Part shown: one piece after another, positions 1 through 9,259 of the stretch
Position numbering within the stretch: the first letter of the stretch is position 1
Layout of the letters: every line of letters begins with the position of its first letter
NCBI RefSeq assembly: GCF_005281475.1
Contig: NZ_CP040106.1
Coordinates: 129,501 to 193,500, forward strand
From: Echinicola rosea
Lineage (GTDB): Bacteria; Bacteroidota; Bacteroidia; Cytophagales; Cyclobacteriaceae
Length of the DNA stretch: 64,000 bases
Direction of reading: 5' to 3'
Program-made: the position numbers and the translations under genes
Notes under the pieces: generated by a model
Told to the model about the DNA's origin: nothing
Seen by the model: only the letters and a program-made list of their open reading frames with translations
The model's database searches: none

Positions 1-1
1 T

Positions 2-472
2 GATATAAAAAGCTATAAACTTTTTGTGGACATGTCTGTACCGCGCAGCATTGAGACCACTGTCGAAGATGTTCCAGGGGTTCTGCTCTATAACGTGGAC
101 AACATCCAAAGCAAGACCACTGAAGCTTTGGAAAAAAGACTTGCAGCGGTGCCAAAAGTAGAGAACATCATTAGCGAGAGCATCGAGGAGTTTTTTAGCT
201 GGAAGAAAGAAATGATGGTATCACCGACCATCAACAAACTCAAAAATGCCCTGGAGCAAATCCGAATGGAGGAACTGGAGCGTTACATGAAAAATGCCAG
301 CAAAGAAGAATATGCTGTCATCGATAAAATCACCAAAAGCATGATGCAAAAAATCATCAAAGTCCCGGTGGTTCAATTAAAAGCTGCCTGCAAAAAAGAT
401 GAAGCAGAAGAAATGATCGGAATTATTTCTGATCTTTTTGATTTGGAAAAAGAAAACTCCAAGCATTCATAA
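2..472 (+). CDS. hemA: Glutamyl-tRNA reductase, C-terminal part (5' truncated by window)
   Basis: Glutamyl-tRNA reductase makes glutamate-1-semialdehyde from Glu-tRNA, the first committed step of C5 tetrapyrrole synthesis. The reading frame is open from base 2, so the N-terminal catalytic domain lies outside the window. The visible part begins with a KLFVDMSVPRSIE-type segment from the end of the NADPH-binding domain, followed by GVLLYNVDNIQ and the helical dimerisation domain typical of HemA C-termini. A GTG at base 26 could be mistaken for a start, but family-typical sequence continues upstream of it. The next pathway enzyme, hemL, lies about 17 kb away on the other strand. Assignment rests on these motifs; the catalytic Cys is not visible. 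Confidence 0.88.
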   Translation, partial: DIKSYKLFVDMSVPRSIETTVEDVPGVLLYNVDNIQSKTTEALEKRLAAVPKVENIISESIEEFFSWKKEMMVSPTINKLKNALEQIRMEELERYMKNASKEEYAVIDKITKSMMQKIIKVPVVQLKAACKKDEAEEMIGIISDLFDLEKENSKHS

Positions 473-539
473 TTATACACAAAAGTAAAGAGACGACTAT
501 TTTAAAACATCTGGAGCGGATTTTACATCAAATTTGTCC

Positions 540-584
540 CAGGTGTTTTTCTTTGTTTATGCGGCATTTTTTGAAAAACACCTG
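540..584 (+). terminator. Hairpin downstream of hemA
   Basis: Perfect 12-bp inverted repeat (CAGGTGTTTTTC at 540-551, GAAAAACACCTG at 573-584) with a 21-base loop, 68 bases after the hemA stop. A pyrimidine-rich stretch follows but there is no clean U run, so terminator function is inferred. Confidence 0.45.
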
Positions 585-625
585 CTTTCAGCTTACTTTA
601 GTGACAAAATAAAAACGCTACTTCA

Positions 626-2194
626 ATGTCAACAGTAATCGGGAAATGGACCATAGTCCTTTGTTTGTTTTTAGCATCTATTGGGGTTGCACCTGCCCAG
701 ATGTACGAAGTGTACAACCCACAATTGGAACTCATCCAAAAAATAAACAATGATCATATTTTTCTACTGAGCGAGTCCATCCGAGTAAGTGACAAAGACC
801 AGCAGCTCAAACTGCTCAATCATAGTTACGAACCATTCCTTGAGCTGGAAGGGTCATCAATCTACCAGTACCTTAGCCCTTGGATCCTGGTAGAGCAAGA
901 CGGCAAACTGGGCGCCTATCATGAATATGGTGAGCAGATCATGAAGCCGGAATACGACCATATTGACACACGTTATAATGAGCTTCTCGGCCGTAGGGGC
1001 AATACCTTCTACCATTACGACATTGGCACCAAAATCCTGAAATCACTCGGTTCCTTCCAAGACGCCAAAATCGCCAAAAACGGACAAATTATAGCCAAAG
1101 TCCCTGCCGGCTATCAATTACCACTATCTGATGACCCACAACGCATTTACCAGCATTTAGAATCAGCCTCCAACGGGGCTATCCTATCTCATGAAAGCAA
1201 TGGATACGGCCTGATCAATAGACACGGTGATTACATCCTGAAGCCTATTTTGGACACGTTAATACACCTCGAGGAAGAATTCTTTTTCGGCTATAATGAA
1301 AATCAATACATGCTCATCAAAGCCACAGAAGATGATGCAGAAATCAAATACAGCAGCTATCATAAAATTGCATTGGAAAACGATGTCATTCTAGAATACA
1401 TCCATGGCCGCCTCAGAAGGATCATGAAAAATGATGGCATACTACTGGATATCATGGGCATGGCAGACGTGAACCGGCTCGATGCTGACCATTATAATGT
1501 CTATTTCAAAAATGGAAAGGTAGGCCTTCTGGACAGCAAAGGGGTATGGCAGGTCGTCCCTGCAGATAGCATCACCTCTATTCAGCCAGGCAACGCGGAG
1601 CGCTACGGAGCATTACATGGCAGGTTCTATGGATATGTAAACCGGGCAGGAAAATGGGTGATCCCCAACACATATGAAGGAACTGGACGATTTTCAGAAG
1701 GGCTGGCCGCCGTAAAATCAGAAGGATCATGGGGATACATTGACACCCACGGCAGCATGGTCATAACACCCCAATACGACGACGCAGGCGAATTCCATAA
1801 TGGATTGGCAATCGTCAAAAGAGATGGAAAATCCAACCTGATCGACCAAAGTGGAAAGGAAATTTTGTCGTCATACTACCAGCACATTGACCGTTCTGAC
1901 GACCACTACTACATCACCGAAAACAATGGAATGTATGGAATGGTCGATCCCACCGGTAAAGAAATCGTCCCCCCCATTTTCCAATCCGTGAGACGGGAAG
2001 GCTACGACCGAATCATCGTACAGAAAAACGGACGGTTTGGCATTATCAATGAAGCAGGGGAAGCACTTTTGCCCGTCTATTACCAAGACATCATCATTGA
2101 CAATAGCGCTCAAAAGATCCTTGCTGAAGACCTCTACAAACCTGTAATCACAGAAGAGGGCGAAAAAGGCAAAAAGAAAAAGAAAAGAAGCTAA
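626..2194 (+). CDS. WG-repeat secreted protein
   Basis: Predicted exported protein of 522 residues with an N-terminal signal peptide ending near APAQ (about residue 25). Several degenerate WG repeats (pattern GYIDTHGSMVITPQYDDA) occur from about residue 190 onward, for example YGLINRHGDYILKP, YGYVNRAGKWVIPNTYE and WGYIDTHGSMVITPQYD. WG repeats probably form a beta-rich binding scaffold; no enzymatic motif is visible. The C-terminus ends in a Lys-rich tail (KGKKKKKRS). It is separated from hemA by 153 bases containing a hairpin, so it is probably its own transcription unit. Partner and role are unknown. It may act in the periplasm or outer membrane, since no T9SS C-terminal signal is visible. 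Confidence 0.8.
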   Translation: MSTVIGKWTIVLCLFLASIGVAPAQMYEVYNPQLELIQKINNDHIFLLSESIRVSDKDQQLKLLNHSYEPFLELEGSSIYQYLSPWILVEQDGKLGAYHEYGEQIMKPEYDHIDTRYNELLGRRGNTFYHYDIGTKILKSLGSFQDAKIAKNGQIIAKVPAGYQLPLSDDPQRIYQHLESASNGAILSHESNGYGLINRHGDYILKPILDTLIHLEEEFFFGYNENQYMLIKATEDDAEIKYSSYHKIALENDVILEYIHGRLRRIMKNDGILLDIMGMADVNRLDADHYNVYFKNGKVGLLDSKGVWQVVPADSITSIQPGNAERYGALHGRFYGYVNRAGKWVIPNTYEGTGRFSEGLAAVKSEGSWGYIDTHGSMVITPQYDDAGEFHNGLAIVKRDGKSNLIDQSGKEILSSYYQHIDRSDDHYYITENNGMYGMVDPTGKEIVPPIFQSVRREGYDRIIVQKNGRFGIINEAGEALLPVYYQDIIIDNSAQKILAEDLYKPVITEEGEKGKKKKKRS

Positions 2195-2522
2195 GCCCAG
2201 ATCAAGCGTAAAAGTATCGGACAGGCTGTTTTCTTAATGGCAAAACCACGGATAAATAAAAATGCCACAAAGTCCCAAGGGCTCCAAGTGCTTGTCTAAC
2301 CTGCCCTCAAAGGAATTCAAAATTGCTTAACGCCTTAGCTCCTTGGTGGTGCATCATTGTTCCTGTAAAGAAATTTCCGAGCACAGAAATACGGCTTGCC
2401 CCCTTGGCCCGAAAAAAGATCGGTCATCAATATTCAGCTACAACTGAATACTGATGACCGTCCTCATTTTACCGCATCCCGAGTCTCAAGTAGAACTTGG
2501 GACACCTACATATTGTTCCCGT
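2195..2522. other. Intergenic region between convergent genes
   Basis: A 328-base gap between the WG-repeat gene and floA. The only clear structure is the hairpin at 2421-2460 (listed separately). Small ORFs here overlap that hairpin and show no coding signal. Confidence 0.6.
2411..2460 (-). terminator. Rho-independent terminator of the nfeD-floA unit
   Basis: Inverted repeat with 17-base arms (2421-2437 and 2444-2460, one mismatch) and a 6-base loop. Read on the minus strand, the stem is followed by ATCTTTTTTC (U run at 2417-2412). It lies about 60 bases after the floA stop. Confidence 0.75.
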
Positions 2523-3530
2523 CTATTTTTTATCTCCTTTGGACTTATCGCTGCCTTTTCCTTCGTCGGGCTTGGCGATAGCGTCCCTCATATCCGTATC
2601 GGATTTAATGTTTTCCATTTTGTAATAATCCATGACACCGAGGTTTCCGGACCTAAAAGCCTCCGCCAAAGCCTTGGGTACCTCCGCTTCAGCTTCGACC
2701 ACCTTGGCCCTCATTTCCACATTACGGGCTTTCATTTCCTGCTCTAGCGCCACCGCCATCGCCCTTCTTTCCTCTGCCTTAGCTTCTGCCACTTTAAGGT
2801 CAGCCGAAGCTTGGTCAATTTGCAGTTTGGCACCAATATTCGTCCCAACATCTATATCGGCGATGTCAATGGACAATATTTCAAACGCCGTTCCTGCATC
2901 CAATCCACGTTGCAGCACTAGCTTGGAGATTTTATCCGGATTTTCCAATACGCTCTTGTGCGTAGCTGCCGAGCCAATGGAAGTCACAATCCCTTCACCT
3001 ACCCTGGCCAAAATCGTATCTTCCCCAGAACCACCGACCAACTGGGCAATATTCGCACGAACGGTCACCCTGGCTTTGGCGATCAACTGGATACCGTCTG
3101 CCGCTACCGCCGCCACATTGGGGGTATTGATCACTTTGGGATTTACAGAAATCTGTACCGCCTCAAACACATCCCTACCCGCCAAATCAATCGCTGTGGC
3201 TTGCTTAAAACTCAAGGTAATATTGGCCTTATCGGCGGATATCAAAGCCCTAATGACATTTGGAACATTCCCCCCTGCCAAGTAATGTGTCTCCAACTCA
3301 TTGGTGGTCAGGGCAAGTCCTGCCTTGGTCGCTGTAATCAATGAATTGACAATAACACTGGGCGGAACTTTTCGGATCCTCATCCCGATCAGTTCCCCAA
3401 TTCCTACTTTCACATTGGCAAAAATCGCTGTAATCCACAGGTTTACCGGCACAAAATAAAGGAAGATGAACAATAAAATCAGTCCTCCAAAAGCTGCAAT
3501 TAAAATAATTGCCGAGTTAGCTATTTCCAT
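2523..3530 (-). CDS. floA: Flotillin-like membrane protein FloA
   Basis: FloA/YqfA-type bacterial flotillin (UPF0365), 335 residues. It has one hydrophobic N-terminal segment (about residues 7-30), then the family-typical [29 protein letters not shown] region, a PHB/SPFH-like domain, and a Glu/Ala/Lys-rich coiled coil (about 235-295) that mediates oligomerisation. Flotillins organise ordered membrane microdomains. It starts 6 bases after the upstream NfeD-family gene; this nfeD-flotillin pairing is widely conserved and supports co-transcription and joint function. Its own terminator follows. The long antisense frames inside it have no recognisable content. Confidence 0.93.
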   Translation of the reverse strand: MEIANSAIILIAAFGGLILLFIFLYFVPVNLWITAIFANVKVGIGELIGMRIRKVPPSVIVNSLITATKAGLALTTNELETHYLAGGNVPNVIRALISADKANITLSFKQATAIDLAGRDVFEAVQISVNPKVINTPNVAAVAADGIQLIAKARVTVRANIAQLVGGSGEDTILARVGEGIVTSIGSAATHKSVLENPDKISKLVLQRGLDAGTAFEILSIDIADIDVGTNIGAKLQIDQASADLKVAEAKAEERRAMAVALEQEMKARNVEMRAKVVEAEAEVPKALAEAFRSGNLGVMDYYKMENIKSDTDMRDAIAKPDEGKGSDKSKGDKK

Positions 3531-3536
3531 AGTTGC

Positions 3537-3995
3537 TTATTTAATGATAATTCTGTTGTATTCAAGTTGCTGGATTTCGACATCTTGGCCTGCAGGGATA
3601 AACCCAGAATTGGATTTTACTTCATATATGGTATCTCCAAATTCAGCTTTGCCATAAGGCTTGATATCGGAAACCGTTTTTCCCCTAAGTCCTACTTGTA
3701 GTCCATCCAAACGATTGTCATAGGTACGGCTTGAGATGGTCTCTTTCAGCGAAAACCGCTTCCACACACCCGATTTGAATCCGTAAAAAATCACCCCAAC
3801 ATTGGCAATTGCCGTAAGGCCGAGCACCCAAAGGGCTGTCGATGAGTCGTAATTTACAAAAGTAAAATAAACGCCAAGTGCACTAAAGGCCAATCCCAAA
3901 ATACCCACTACGGTGGTTCCCGGAACAAAAATCACTTCCATAAGGATCAGGATCAAGCCCAACACCAATAATCCAAGAATAAGTGCCCAAGTCAT
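3537..3995 (-). CDS. NfeD family membrane protein
   Basis: A 152-residue short NfeD-type protein. Three or so hydrophobic segments (about residues 3-25, 28-47, 54-72) are followed by a soluble OB-fold-like C-terminal domain with the family-typical GLRGKTVSDIKPYGKAEFGD and a hydrophilic turn GFIPAGQDVEIQQLE. NfeD proteins without a ClpP-class protease domain are found beside flotillins and probably act with them at membrane microdomains. It lies first in the unit, 6 bases before floA. Confidence 0.9.
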   Translation of the reverse strand: MTWALILGLLVLGLILILMEVIFVPGTTVVGILGLAFSALGVYFTFVNYDSSTALWVLGLTAIANVGVIFYGFKSGVWKRFSLKETISSRTYDNRLDGLQVGLRGKTVSDIKPYGKAEFGDTIYEVKSNSGFIPAGQDVEIQQLEYNRIIIK

Positions 3996-4123
3996 GGTTT
4001 GTTGTTAATTGTTCTGCTCAAATTAGATAGATTTTTTGGATTTAAGAAATCCGCCCATCTAAAAATCATTTACCTGTACTCATCCTTTTTATCCGGGGTT
4101 TATTCCTCACTTAACTTGGCAGC

Positions 4124-4150
4124 AATACCTCCCCGCAGCGGGGAGGTATT
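4124..4150. terminator. 27-bp perfect palindrome after proS
   Basis: Two 13-base arms (AATACCTCCCCGC and its complement) around a single central A. It sits 43 bases after the proS stop and before nfeD. No U run follows on either strand, so it may be a terminator-like or protein-binding element. Confidence 0.35.
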
Positions 4151-4192
4151 AAAATCAACTCCGATTACTTCCATCTTGAAACTGGTATCAAG

Positions 4193-5674
4193 TTAATAAG
4201 CTTTGGCAAACAGCACCCTTCCGCTGGAAGGATTACCTGTCAGTACACATTTACCATCCTCTTTCACTTGGTCCAGGGGAACACAGCGAATGGTGGCCTT
4301 GGTCAGTTCTTTGATTTTTTCCTCGGTCTCGGGGGTACCATCCCAGTGTGCAGACACAAAGCCGCCTTTTCCTTCAAGGACTTGCTGGAATTCCTCCCAA
4401 GTATCCACTGTCGTGGTATTCTCTTCACGGAATTGCGATGCCTTTTCGTAAATGTTCGTCTGGATCTCGTTCAGCTTTGAGGAAATGTATTCGCCTATCT
4501 CTACTTCACCCAAATTGACCATTTCCTTGGACAATGTATCCCTACGGGCAATTTCTATGGTATTATTGGCAAGGTCCCTTGGCCCCATGGCGATCCTTAG
4601 CGGCACCCCTTTCAGCTCATATTCTGCAAATTTCCATCCTGGTTTATGGGTATCACGATGATCAAAATGCACAGAAATGCCCAATGGCTTTAACTTATCC
4701 ATGATTTCATGGGCCTTTTCTTCCACTGCCTGCAATTCCTCTTCACTTCTGAAAATCGGTACGATCACCACTTGGATCGGTGCCAATTTGGGAGGCAGGA
4801 CCAGACCGTTATCATCAGAATGCGCCATGATCAAGGCTCCCATCAAGCGCGTACTCACGCCCCATGATGTCCCCCATACATGCTCTAGGCCTCCTTGTTT
4901 GGTGGCAAACTTTACGTCAAAAGCATTGGCAAAGTTCTGTCCCAGAAAATGCGATGTACCTGCCTGCAATGCTTTGCCATCCTGCATCATTGCTTCGATA
5001 CAATACGTCTCCTCTGCTCCAGCAAAACGCTCACTGGCAGTTTTAATGCCTTTCACCACTGGTACCCCCATGTATTCCTCCGCAAACTGCGCGTAGATAT
5101 TCATCATTAACTCCGTCTCCTCAACGGCCTCTTCACGGGTAGCATGGGCGGTATGGCCTTCTTGCCATAAAAATTCAGCTGTCCGCAAAAACAGCCTGGT
5201 CCGCATTTCCCATCTAACAACGTTGGCCCACTGGTTTACTTTTAGTGGCAAGTCCCGGTAAGACTGGATCCAATTTCGATAAGTACTCCAGATCACGGTC
5301 TCTGAAGTAGGCCGTACGATCAATTCCTCCTCCAGTTTGGCTTCCGGATCCACGACCACTCCTTTGCCCTCTTCATCATTCTTTAAGCGATAGTGTGTCA
5401 CCACAGCACATTCCTTTGCAAACCCCTCCACATGACTGGCTTCTTTGGACAAATAGGATTTTGGGATGAACAAAGGGAAATAGGCATTGCTATGTCCAGT
5501 GTCCTTAAACATCTTATCCAGTTGCTGCTGCATTTTTTCCCAAATGGAATAGCCATATGGCTTGATCACCATGCATCCTCTAACAGCGGAATTCTCCGCC
5601 AGATCAGCCCTTTTTACCAATTCATTGTACCACTGTGAGTAGTCCTCACTTCTTTTAGGCAGTCCTTTGCTCAT
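4193..5674 (-). CDS. proS: Prolyl-tRNA synthetase (short, archaeal/eukaryotic type)
   Basis: Charges tRNA-Pro with proline in the cytoplasm. At 493 residues and without the editing (INS) insertion, it belongs to the short ProS class common in Bacteroidota rather than the long E. coli type. Visible class II features include [16 protein letters not shown] near residue 40, the motif 2 region [20 protein letters not shown] (about 155-175) and the anticodon-binding domain start [10 protein letters not shown] (about 300). The C-terminal zinc-binding-like domain ([17 protein letters not shown]) ends in the usual AKAY tyrosine. It is monocistronic, divergent from the lipoprotein at 5801. Confidence 0.96.
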   Translation of the reverse strand: MSKGLPKRSEDYSQWYNELVKRADLAENSAVRGCMVIKPYGYSIWEKMQQQLDKMFKDTGHSNAYFPLFIPKSYLSKEASHVEGFAKECAVVTHYRLKNDEEGKGVVVDPEAKLEEELIVRPTSETVIWSTYRNWIQSYRDLPLKVNQWANVVRWEMRTRLFLRTAEFLWQEGHTAHATREEAVEETELMMNIYAQFAEEYMGVPVVKGIKTASERFAGAEETYCIEAMMQDGKALQAGTSHFLGQNFANAFDVKFATKQGGLEHVWGTSWGVSTRLMGALIMAHSDDNGLVLPPKLAPIQVVIVPIFRSEEELQAVEEKAHEIMDKLKPLGISVHFDHRDTHKPGWKFAEYELKGVPLRIAMGPRDLANNTIEIARRDTLSKEMVNLGEVEIGEYISSKLNEIQTNIYEKASQFREENTTTVDTWEEFQQVLEGKGGFVSAHWDGTPETEEKIKELTKATIRCVPLDQVKEDGKCVLTGNPSSGRVLFAKAY

Positions 5675-5730
5675 GAGTAAAATTTGTTGTTTTCGAAAAA
5701 CTCTTTAACTTTCGTCCCTATTTTGGGGAG

Positions 5731-5738
5731 CAAATATA
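5731..5738 (-). promoter_or_regulatory. Candidate -7 element for proS
   Basis: Minus-strand TATATTTG fits the Bacteroidota -7 consensus TAnnTTTG and lies 57 bases before the proS ATG. No convincing -33 TTTG is seen. Confidence 0.35.
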
Positions 5739-5800
5739 ATTTAAAAAAATATAACCCTCCTCCCATGAACACGTATATAGTGTTACGAGTTGTAAACTAA

Positions 5801-7123
5801 ATGATTATGAAGAAAAATACCTCATACCGTTATCTTTCTCTCCTGGCAGCTATAGGGTTGGTTTCCTGTAGCAGCAGTTATAGTGCTATGCAAGGAGAAA
5901 CAGATGACCTCTACTTTATGGCATCTGATGATGCAGTGGTTACCTCCAATGCTGTAACTAACAATACGCCTGAAAGTTTTGATAGTTATCAACAGGTAAG
6001 TGCTGCTAATCAATACCAGCAAGAGAGTTTTTCTGCCAAAAATGTCAATCCAGAATATGTTGCGAAATATCAGGTACAGAATGATACAGTGCCTGACGAC
6101 GAAATCGTATATTTCGATGATAATACTTCTACCCAAAGTTCTACCACAGATGCTGAGGGGAATGTAAACGTTTATAATAACTTTTACGGTTACAATGATC
6201 CCAATGGATCCAGTAGCCGAAATGCATGGAACTCATGGTCTCCTTACATGTCCATGAACATGATGTATGGCCCCATGGGTTTTTACCCAGGCATGGGCAT
6301 GGGAATGGGCTTCTATGATCCTTTCTGGGGACCGGGGTTTGGCTTTAGACCAGGCTTCAGCATGTCCATCGGATTTGGGATAGGATTCGGCATGGGCGGA
6401 TGGGGATACAATCCCTACAGTCCTTTTTATGATCCTTTCTGGGGTCCTCGATATGCATATGGTGGTGGATTTTATGGCGGTTACTATGGTGGCGGATATT
6501 ATGGTCGCCCGATCATCGTAAACAACATTTACAATGGAGAAAGTCGTCAGATTGTCAGAGCTGCAAGATCGAGCAGAGGCAGCACCTCTCCTAACAGGGT
6601 GGTCAGAAGAAGTGCCGCTGAACCTAGCACCTCTCGTGCTTTGGCCCGCAGAAGTGCGGTAAGCAGGGTGGATGGCAACAGATCAAGAAGTGATTTCAGC
6701 AGGTCTGAAAACGACTACATGAATGGAAGAAGCCGTGTAGCATCTGCATCATCAAGCAGAAGGGCTACCAATTCAGCGGTCATGACCCGCCCTAGTAGTT
6801 CAGAAAGATCCAGAAGCGCTTATACCCCACGCTCTTCCAACAGCAGAAGGGAAGTCTCAACTCGTCCATCAAGTACCAGTAGATCACGATCAAGCTATTC
6901 TACTCCTTCAAGAACCAGAAGCACCTCTCCTTCTTATAATTCCAGAAGTAGAAGTTCTTCAAACAGTAGGACATATTCTACACCAAGTAGAACCAGATCA
7001 AACAGCAGTTACACTCCATCCAGAAGTAGCAGTAGCAGTCGAAGCTACAGCAGCGGCTCGTCATCCAGGAGCTCAGGAGGCGCAAGCCGTAGTTCTGGAG
7101 GATCAAGAAGAGGGGGAAATTAA
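5801..7123 (+). CDS. Low-complexity lipoprotein, Gly/Met/Tyr-rich centre and Ser/Arg-rich tail
   Basis: A 440-residue predicted lipoprotein. The signal peptide ends in a lipobox (LVSC, Cys at about residue 23). Three parts follow: an acidic, Asn/Gln/Ser-rich region (about 25-140); a Gly/Met/Tyr/Phe/Trp-rich hydrophobic region (about 145-245) with two YDPFWGP repeats; and a strongly basic Ser/Arg tail (about 250-440) made of SRSSS-like low-complexity sequence. No enzymatic motif is visible. The layout, lipid anchor then sticky glycine-rich section then cationic tail, suggests a surface- or peptidoglycan-associated structural role, but this is inference. A second ATG lies two codons downstream. 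A strong terminator overlaps its stop. Confidence 0.8.
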   Translation: MIMKKNTSYRYLSLLAAIGLVSCSSSYSAMQGETDDLYFMASDDAVVTSNAVTNNTPESFDSYQQVSAANQYQQESFSAKNVNPEYVAKYQVQNDTVPDDEIVYFDDNTSTQSSTTDAEGNVNVYNNFYGYNDPNGSSSRNAWNSWSPYMSMNMMYGPMGFYPGMGMGMGFYDPFWGPGFGFRPGFSMSIGFGIGFGMGGWGYNPYSPFYDPFWGPRYAYGGGFYGGYYGGGYYGRPIIVNNIYNGESRQIVRAARSSRGSTSPNRVVRRSAAEPSTSRALARRSAVSRVDGNRSRSDFSRSENDYMNGRSRVASASSSRRATNSAVMTRPSSSERSRSAYTPRSSNSRREVSTRPSSTSRSRSSYSTPSRTRSTSPSYNSRSRSSSNSRTYSTPSRTRSNSSYTPSRSSSSSRSYSSGSSSRSSGGASRSSGGSRRGGN

Positions 7124-7137
7124 TCCCCCTTTTTTTA
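7112..7137 (+). terminator. Rho-independent terminator overlapping the lipoprotein stop codon
   Basis: GGGGGA (7112-7117) pairs with TCCCCC (7124-7129) and is followed by seven T bases. The TAA stop at 7121-7123 lies in the loop. Confidence 0.8.
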
Positions 7138-7237
7138 CCACTTTTTCTTCTATCAACGTTATTTAATCAGAACCTTATTAGCAAAACTTTGAACAGCTAT
7201 CTGCATGGCTGAATGGAATCATATTATTTAAGAGAAT

Positions 7238-8737
7238 ATGAAAATTATTAAAACAACTATTTTGGGGATTGGTTTTCTTCTTGGAGCCTCCTCGATTTCA
7301 CCCGTAATAGCCCAAACCCTTGAAGATGCCTTAAGGTATAGCCAGTATAATGCTACTGGTTCTGCTAGGGTAATGGGAATCGGAGGAAGCCAGTTTGCCA
7401 TTGGCGGAGATGTATCAAACATTTCTGGAAACCCTGCTGGGCTTGGTTTTTTCAGAAAATCCGAGTTTAGCTTTACGCCTTCTTATGGAAACTGGAAATC
7501 TACCTCATCCTTTATGGATCAACCTCAAGTGGACAACAAAGGAAACTTTGCACTGCCCAATATCAGTATTGTCATGGCTAAGGTAAAGGATCCGCTGAAC
7601 CAGGATGCGTGGAGAGGACACTCTTTCGGCATCAGCTTTAACAGGATCAGCAATTTCAACAACACATTTGGCTATTATTCCACAATAGGAAGCCCCTCTT
7701 CATTACTTGATTATTACGCTGATGATTATAACATGTATGGAGAACCCGCTATCGGTGATCCTGCTGGTCTTCCATTGGATGTTGAATTGGTAATCAATGA
7801 AGGAGGAACGTTCTATCCTTCTGATTACACCTATAACCCCAATGATGATGGCTCACCAAACTACGATAATCCAATAGCCCCGTTTCAAGATGAGTTGATC
7901 GAAAATGAAGGAAACCTTAGCCAGATTACTTTTGCCTATGGTGGGAATTACAAAAACAAACTATTTATTGGAGGGTCAGTCGGCATTACTTCCATTAATT
8001 ACACCTCCCGTAAAGTATTCAATGAACAATTCATAGACCAGGATGAAAACAACTCATTGTACTATTCTTTAGCAGAAAACCTTTATCATAGTGGAGCGGG
8101 AGTCAATTTAAACCTTGGGTTGATTTACAAACCAATAGACCAAATCAATATCGGCGCATCCTTTAGCTCACCTACTTGGGCCAGGTATGATGAAGAATTC
8201 GACTCTGACATCATTGCTGAATTTTATGACCTTAATGGTAACCCAGAAGCAGAAGACCAAGCATACAGCGATATATTTGTATCTTCCATCAACCTTACTA
8301 CCCCAATGAGACTGAGTGGTGGAGTAGCATTCTTCATCAACAAAAACGGTTTTATCACTGCTGATGTGGATTACCTGAATTATTCGTCCATGAATCTTTC
8401 TTCCTCTGATTACAGGTTAGATGCAGCCAATGAAAACATCGACAACACGATGGGCAACGTCTTAAATTATCGCATTGGTGGTGAATGGCGGATCAATATG
8501 TTCAGGTTGAGAGCTGGCACAGCTTTATATGGGGATCCTTACAAAGACTCGGAATTAGACCGTTCCAAAACCCAATTCACCGGAGGGGTAGGCGTAAAAC
8601 TGGCAAAAATGTACGTGGATCTGGGCATTGTGCACAGTCAATTTGACTCATACTATACCTCTTATCCAGGAGCTGAACTGACTACTATCGACAATTCAAA
8701 CACGCAAGGTCTTCTCACCCTTGGATTCAATTTCTAA
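7238..8737 (+). CDS. OmpP1/FadL/TodX-like outer membrane protein
   Basis: A 499-residue predicted outer-membrane beta-barrel. A signal peptide ends near VIAQ (about residue 26). The mature start carries the family-typical ARVMGIGGSQFAIGGDVSNI and NPAGLGFFRKSEFS segments seen in the Bacteroidota branch of the FadL/TodX transport family, which moves hydrophobic compounds across the outer membrane. Later segments alternate polar and aromatic residues like barrel strands, and the protein ends in the barrel-typical GLLTLGFNF with a C-terminal Phe. The substrate cannot be read from sequence. Its last 11 bases overlap the end of convergent aroK, and its probable terminator lies inside aroK. Confidence 0.87.
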   Translation: MKIIKTTILGIGFLLGASSISPVIAQTLEDALRYSQYNATGSARVMGIGGSQFAIGGDVSNISGNPAGLGFFRKSEFSFTPSYGNWKSTSSFMDQPQVDNKGNFALPNISIVMAKVKDPLNQDAWRGHSFGISFNRISNFNNTFGYYSTIGSPSSLLDYYADDYNMYGEPAIGDPAGLPLDVELVINEGGTFYPSDYTYNPNDDGSPNYDNPIAPFQDELIENEGNLSQITFAYGGNYKNKLFIGGSVGITSINYTSRKVFNEQFIDQDENNSLYYSLAENLYHSGAGVNLNLGLIYKPIDQINIGASFSSPTWARYDEEFDSDIIAEFYDLNGNPEAEDQAYSDIFVSSINLTTPMRLSGGVAFFINKNGFITADVDYLNYSSMNLSSSDYRLDAANENIDNTMGNVLNYRIGGEWRINMFRLRAGTALYGDPYKDSELDRSKTQFTGGVGVKLAKMYVDLGIVHSQFDSYYTSYPGAELTTIDNSNTQGLLTLGFNF

Positions 8738-9257
8738 AAAAACTCATCAATTCCGATATCAAATGCTCAGTGGAGATATCATCTCCGCTGAGCATTATTT
8801 TTGCCTGTTCATAATACATTTCCCTATCGGCCAAAAGATCCTGAAGCTTTAGCCTTATCTCAGTGGTATCCATTCCTCTAAACATCGGCCGTTTATCTGC
8901 TTCATTCTTCGTCAGCCGCAAAAGCAGCTGCTCAACGCTCACATTTAGGAACACAGAAATACCGTATCGGTTGATCAGCTCCATGTTTTCATTAAAACAA
9001 GGGGCACCACCTCCTGTCGAAAGTAGAAACGAAGCATCCTTTTTCAGAAGTTTTTCGATCACCTTGGTTTCCAGACGCCGAAAATAACCCTCACCTTCAT
9101 TCATAAAAATCTCGGGAATACTCTTGGTTTCCTCCCTAACGATCTCCTCATCCAAGTCATAAAAATCAAACCCCAACTGTCTTGCGACAGCTTTTCCCAG
9201 CGTGGATTTTCCACTACCGGGCATCCCTACCAAAACGATTTTTGCGGAATTATCCAT
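8727..9257 (-). CDS. aroK: Shikimate kinase
   Basis: Phosphorylates shikimate at O-3, the fifth step of the chorismate pathway. At 176 residues it has the normal family length. It shows the Walker A GMPGSGKST (about residues 12-20), the shikimate-binding Asp segment YDLDEEI, an FRRLE segment, STGGGAP (about 79-85) and the lid region KRPMF. It is last in a minus-strand unit after DUF1599 and DoxX-like genes (2-base gap to the latter). Its 3' end overlaps the FadL-like gene tail to tail, and its codons for about residues 154-166 also contain a strong hairpin that serves the opposite strand. Confidence 0.95.
   Translation of the reverse strand: MDNSAKIVLVGMPGSGKSTLGKAVARQLGFDFYDLDEEIVREETKSIPEIFMNEGEGYFRRLETKVIEKLLKKDASFLLSTGGGAPCFNENMELINRYGISVFLNVSVEQLLLRLTKNEADKRPMFRGMDTTEIRLKLQDLLADREMYYEQAKIMLSGDDISTEHLISELMSFFRN
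8762..8802 (+). terminator. Terminator of the FadL-like gene, embedded in aroK
   Basis: Arms 8762-8776 and 8782-8796 pair over 15 bases with one G-U, loop of 5, followed by ATTTTTG on the plus strand. It lies 25 bases after the plus-strand stop at 8737 and wholly inside the aroK coding sequence. Confidence 0.7.
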
Positions 9258-9259
9258 TT

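Noticed and set aside
2632..3285. 217-codon plus-strand frame opposite floA
   Set aside because: Entirely inside floA, Ser/Ala-rich with no recognisable domain, while floA matches its family along its full length.
5801..7123. Eukaryote-like RS domain as sign of transfer
   Set aside because: The similarity is only in composition; codon use looks local and the lipobox is bacterial.
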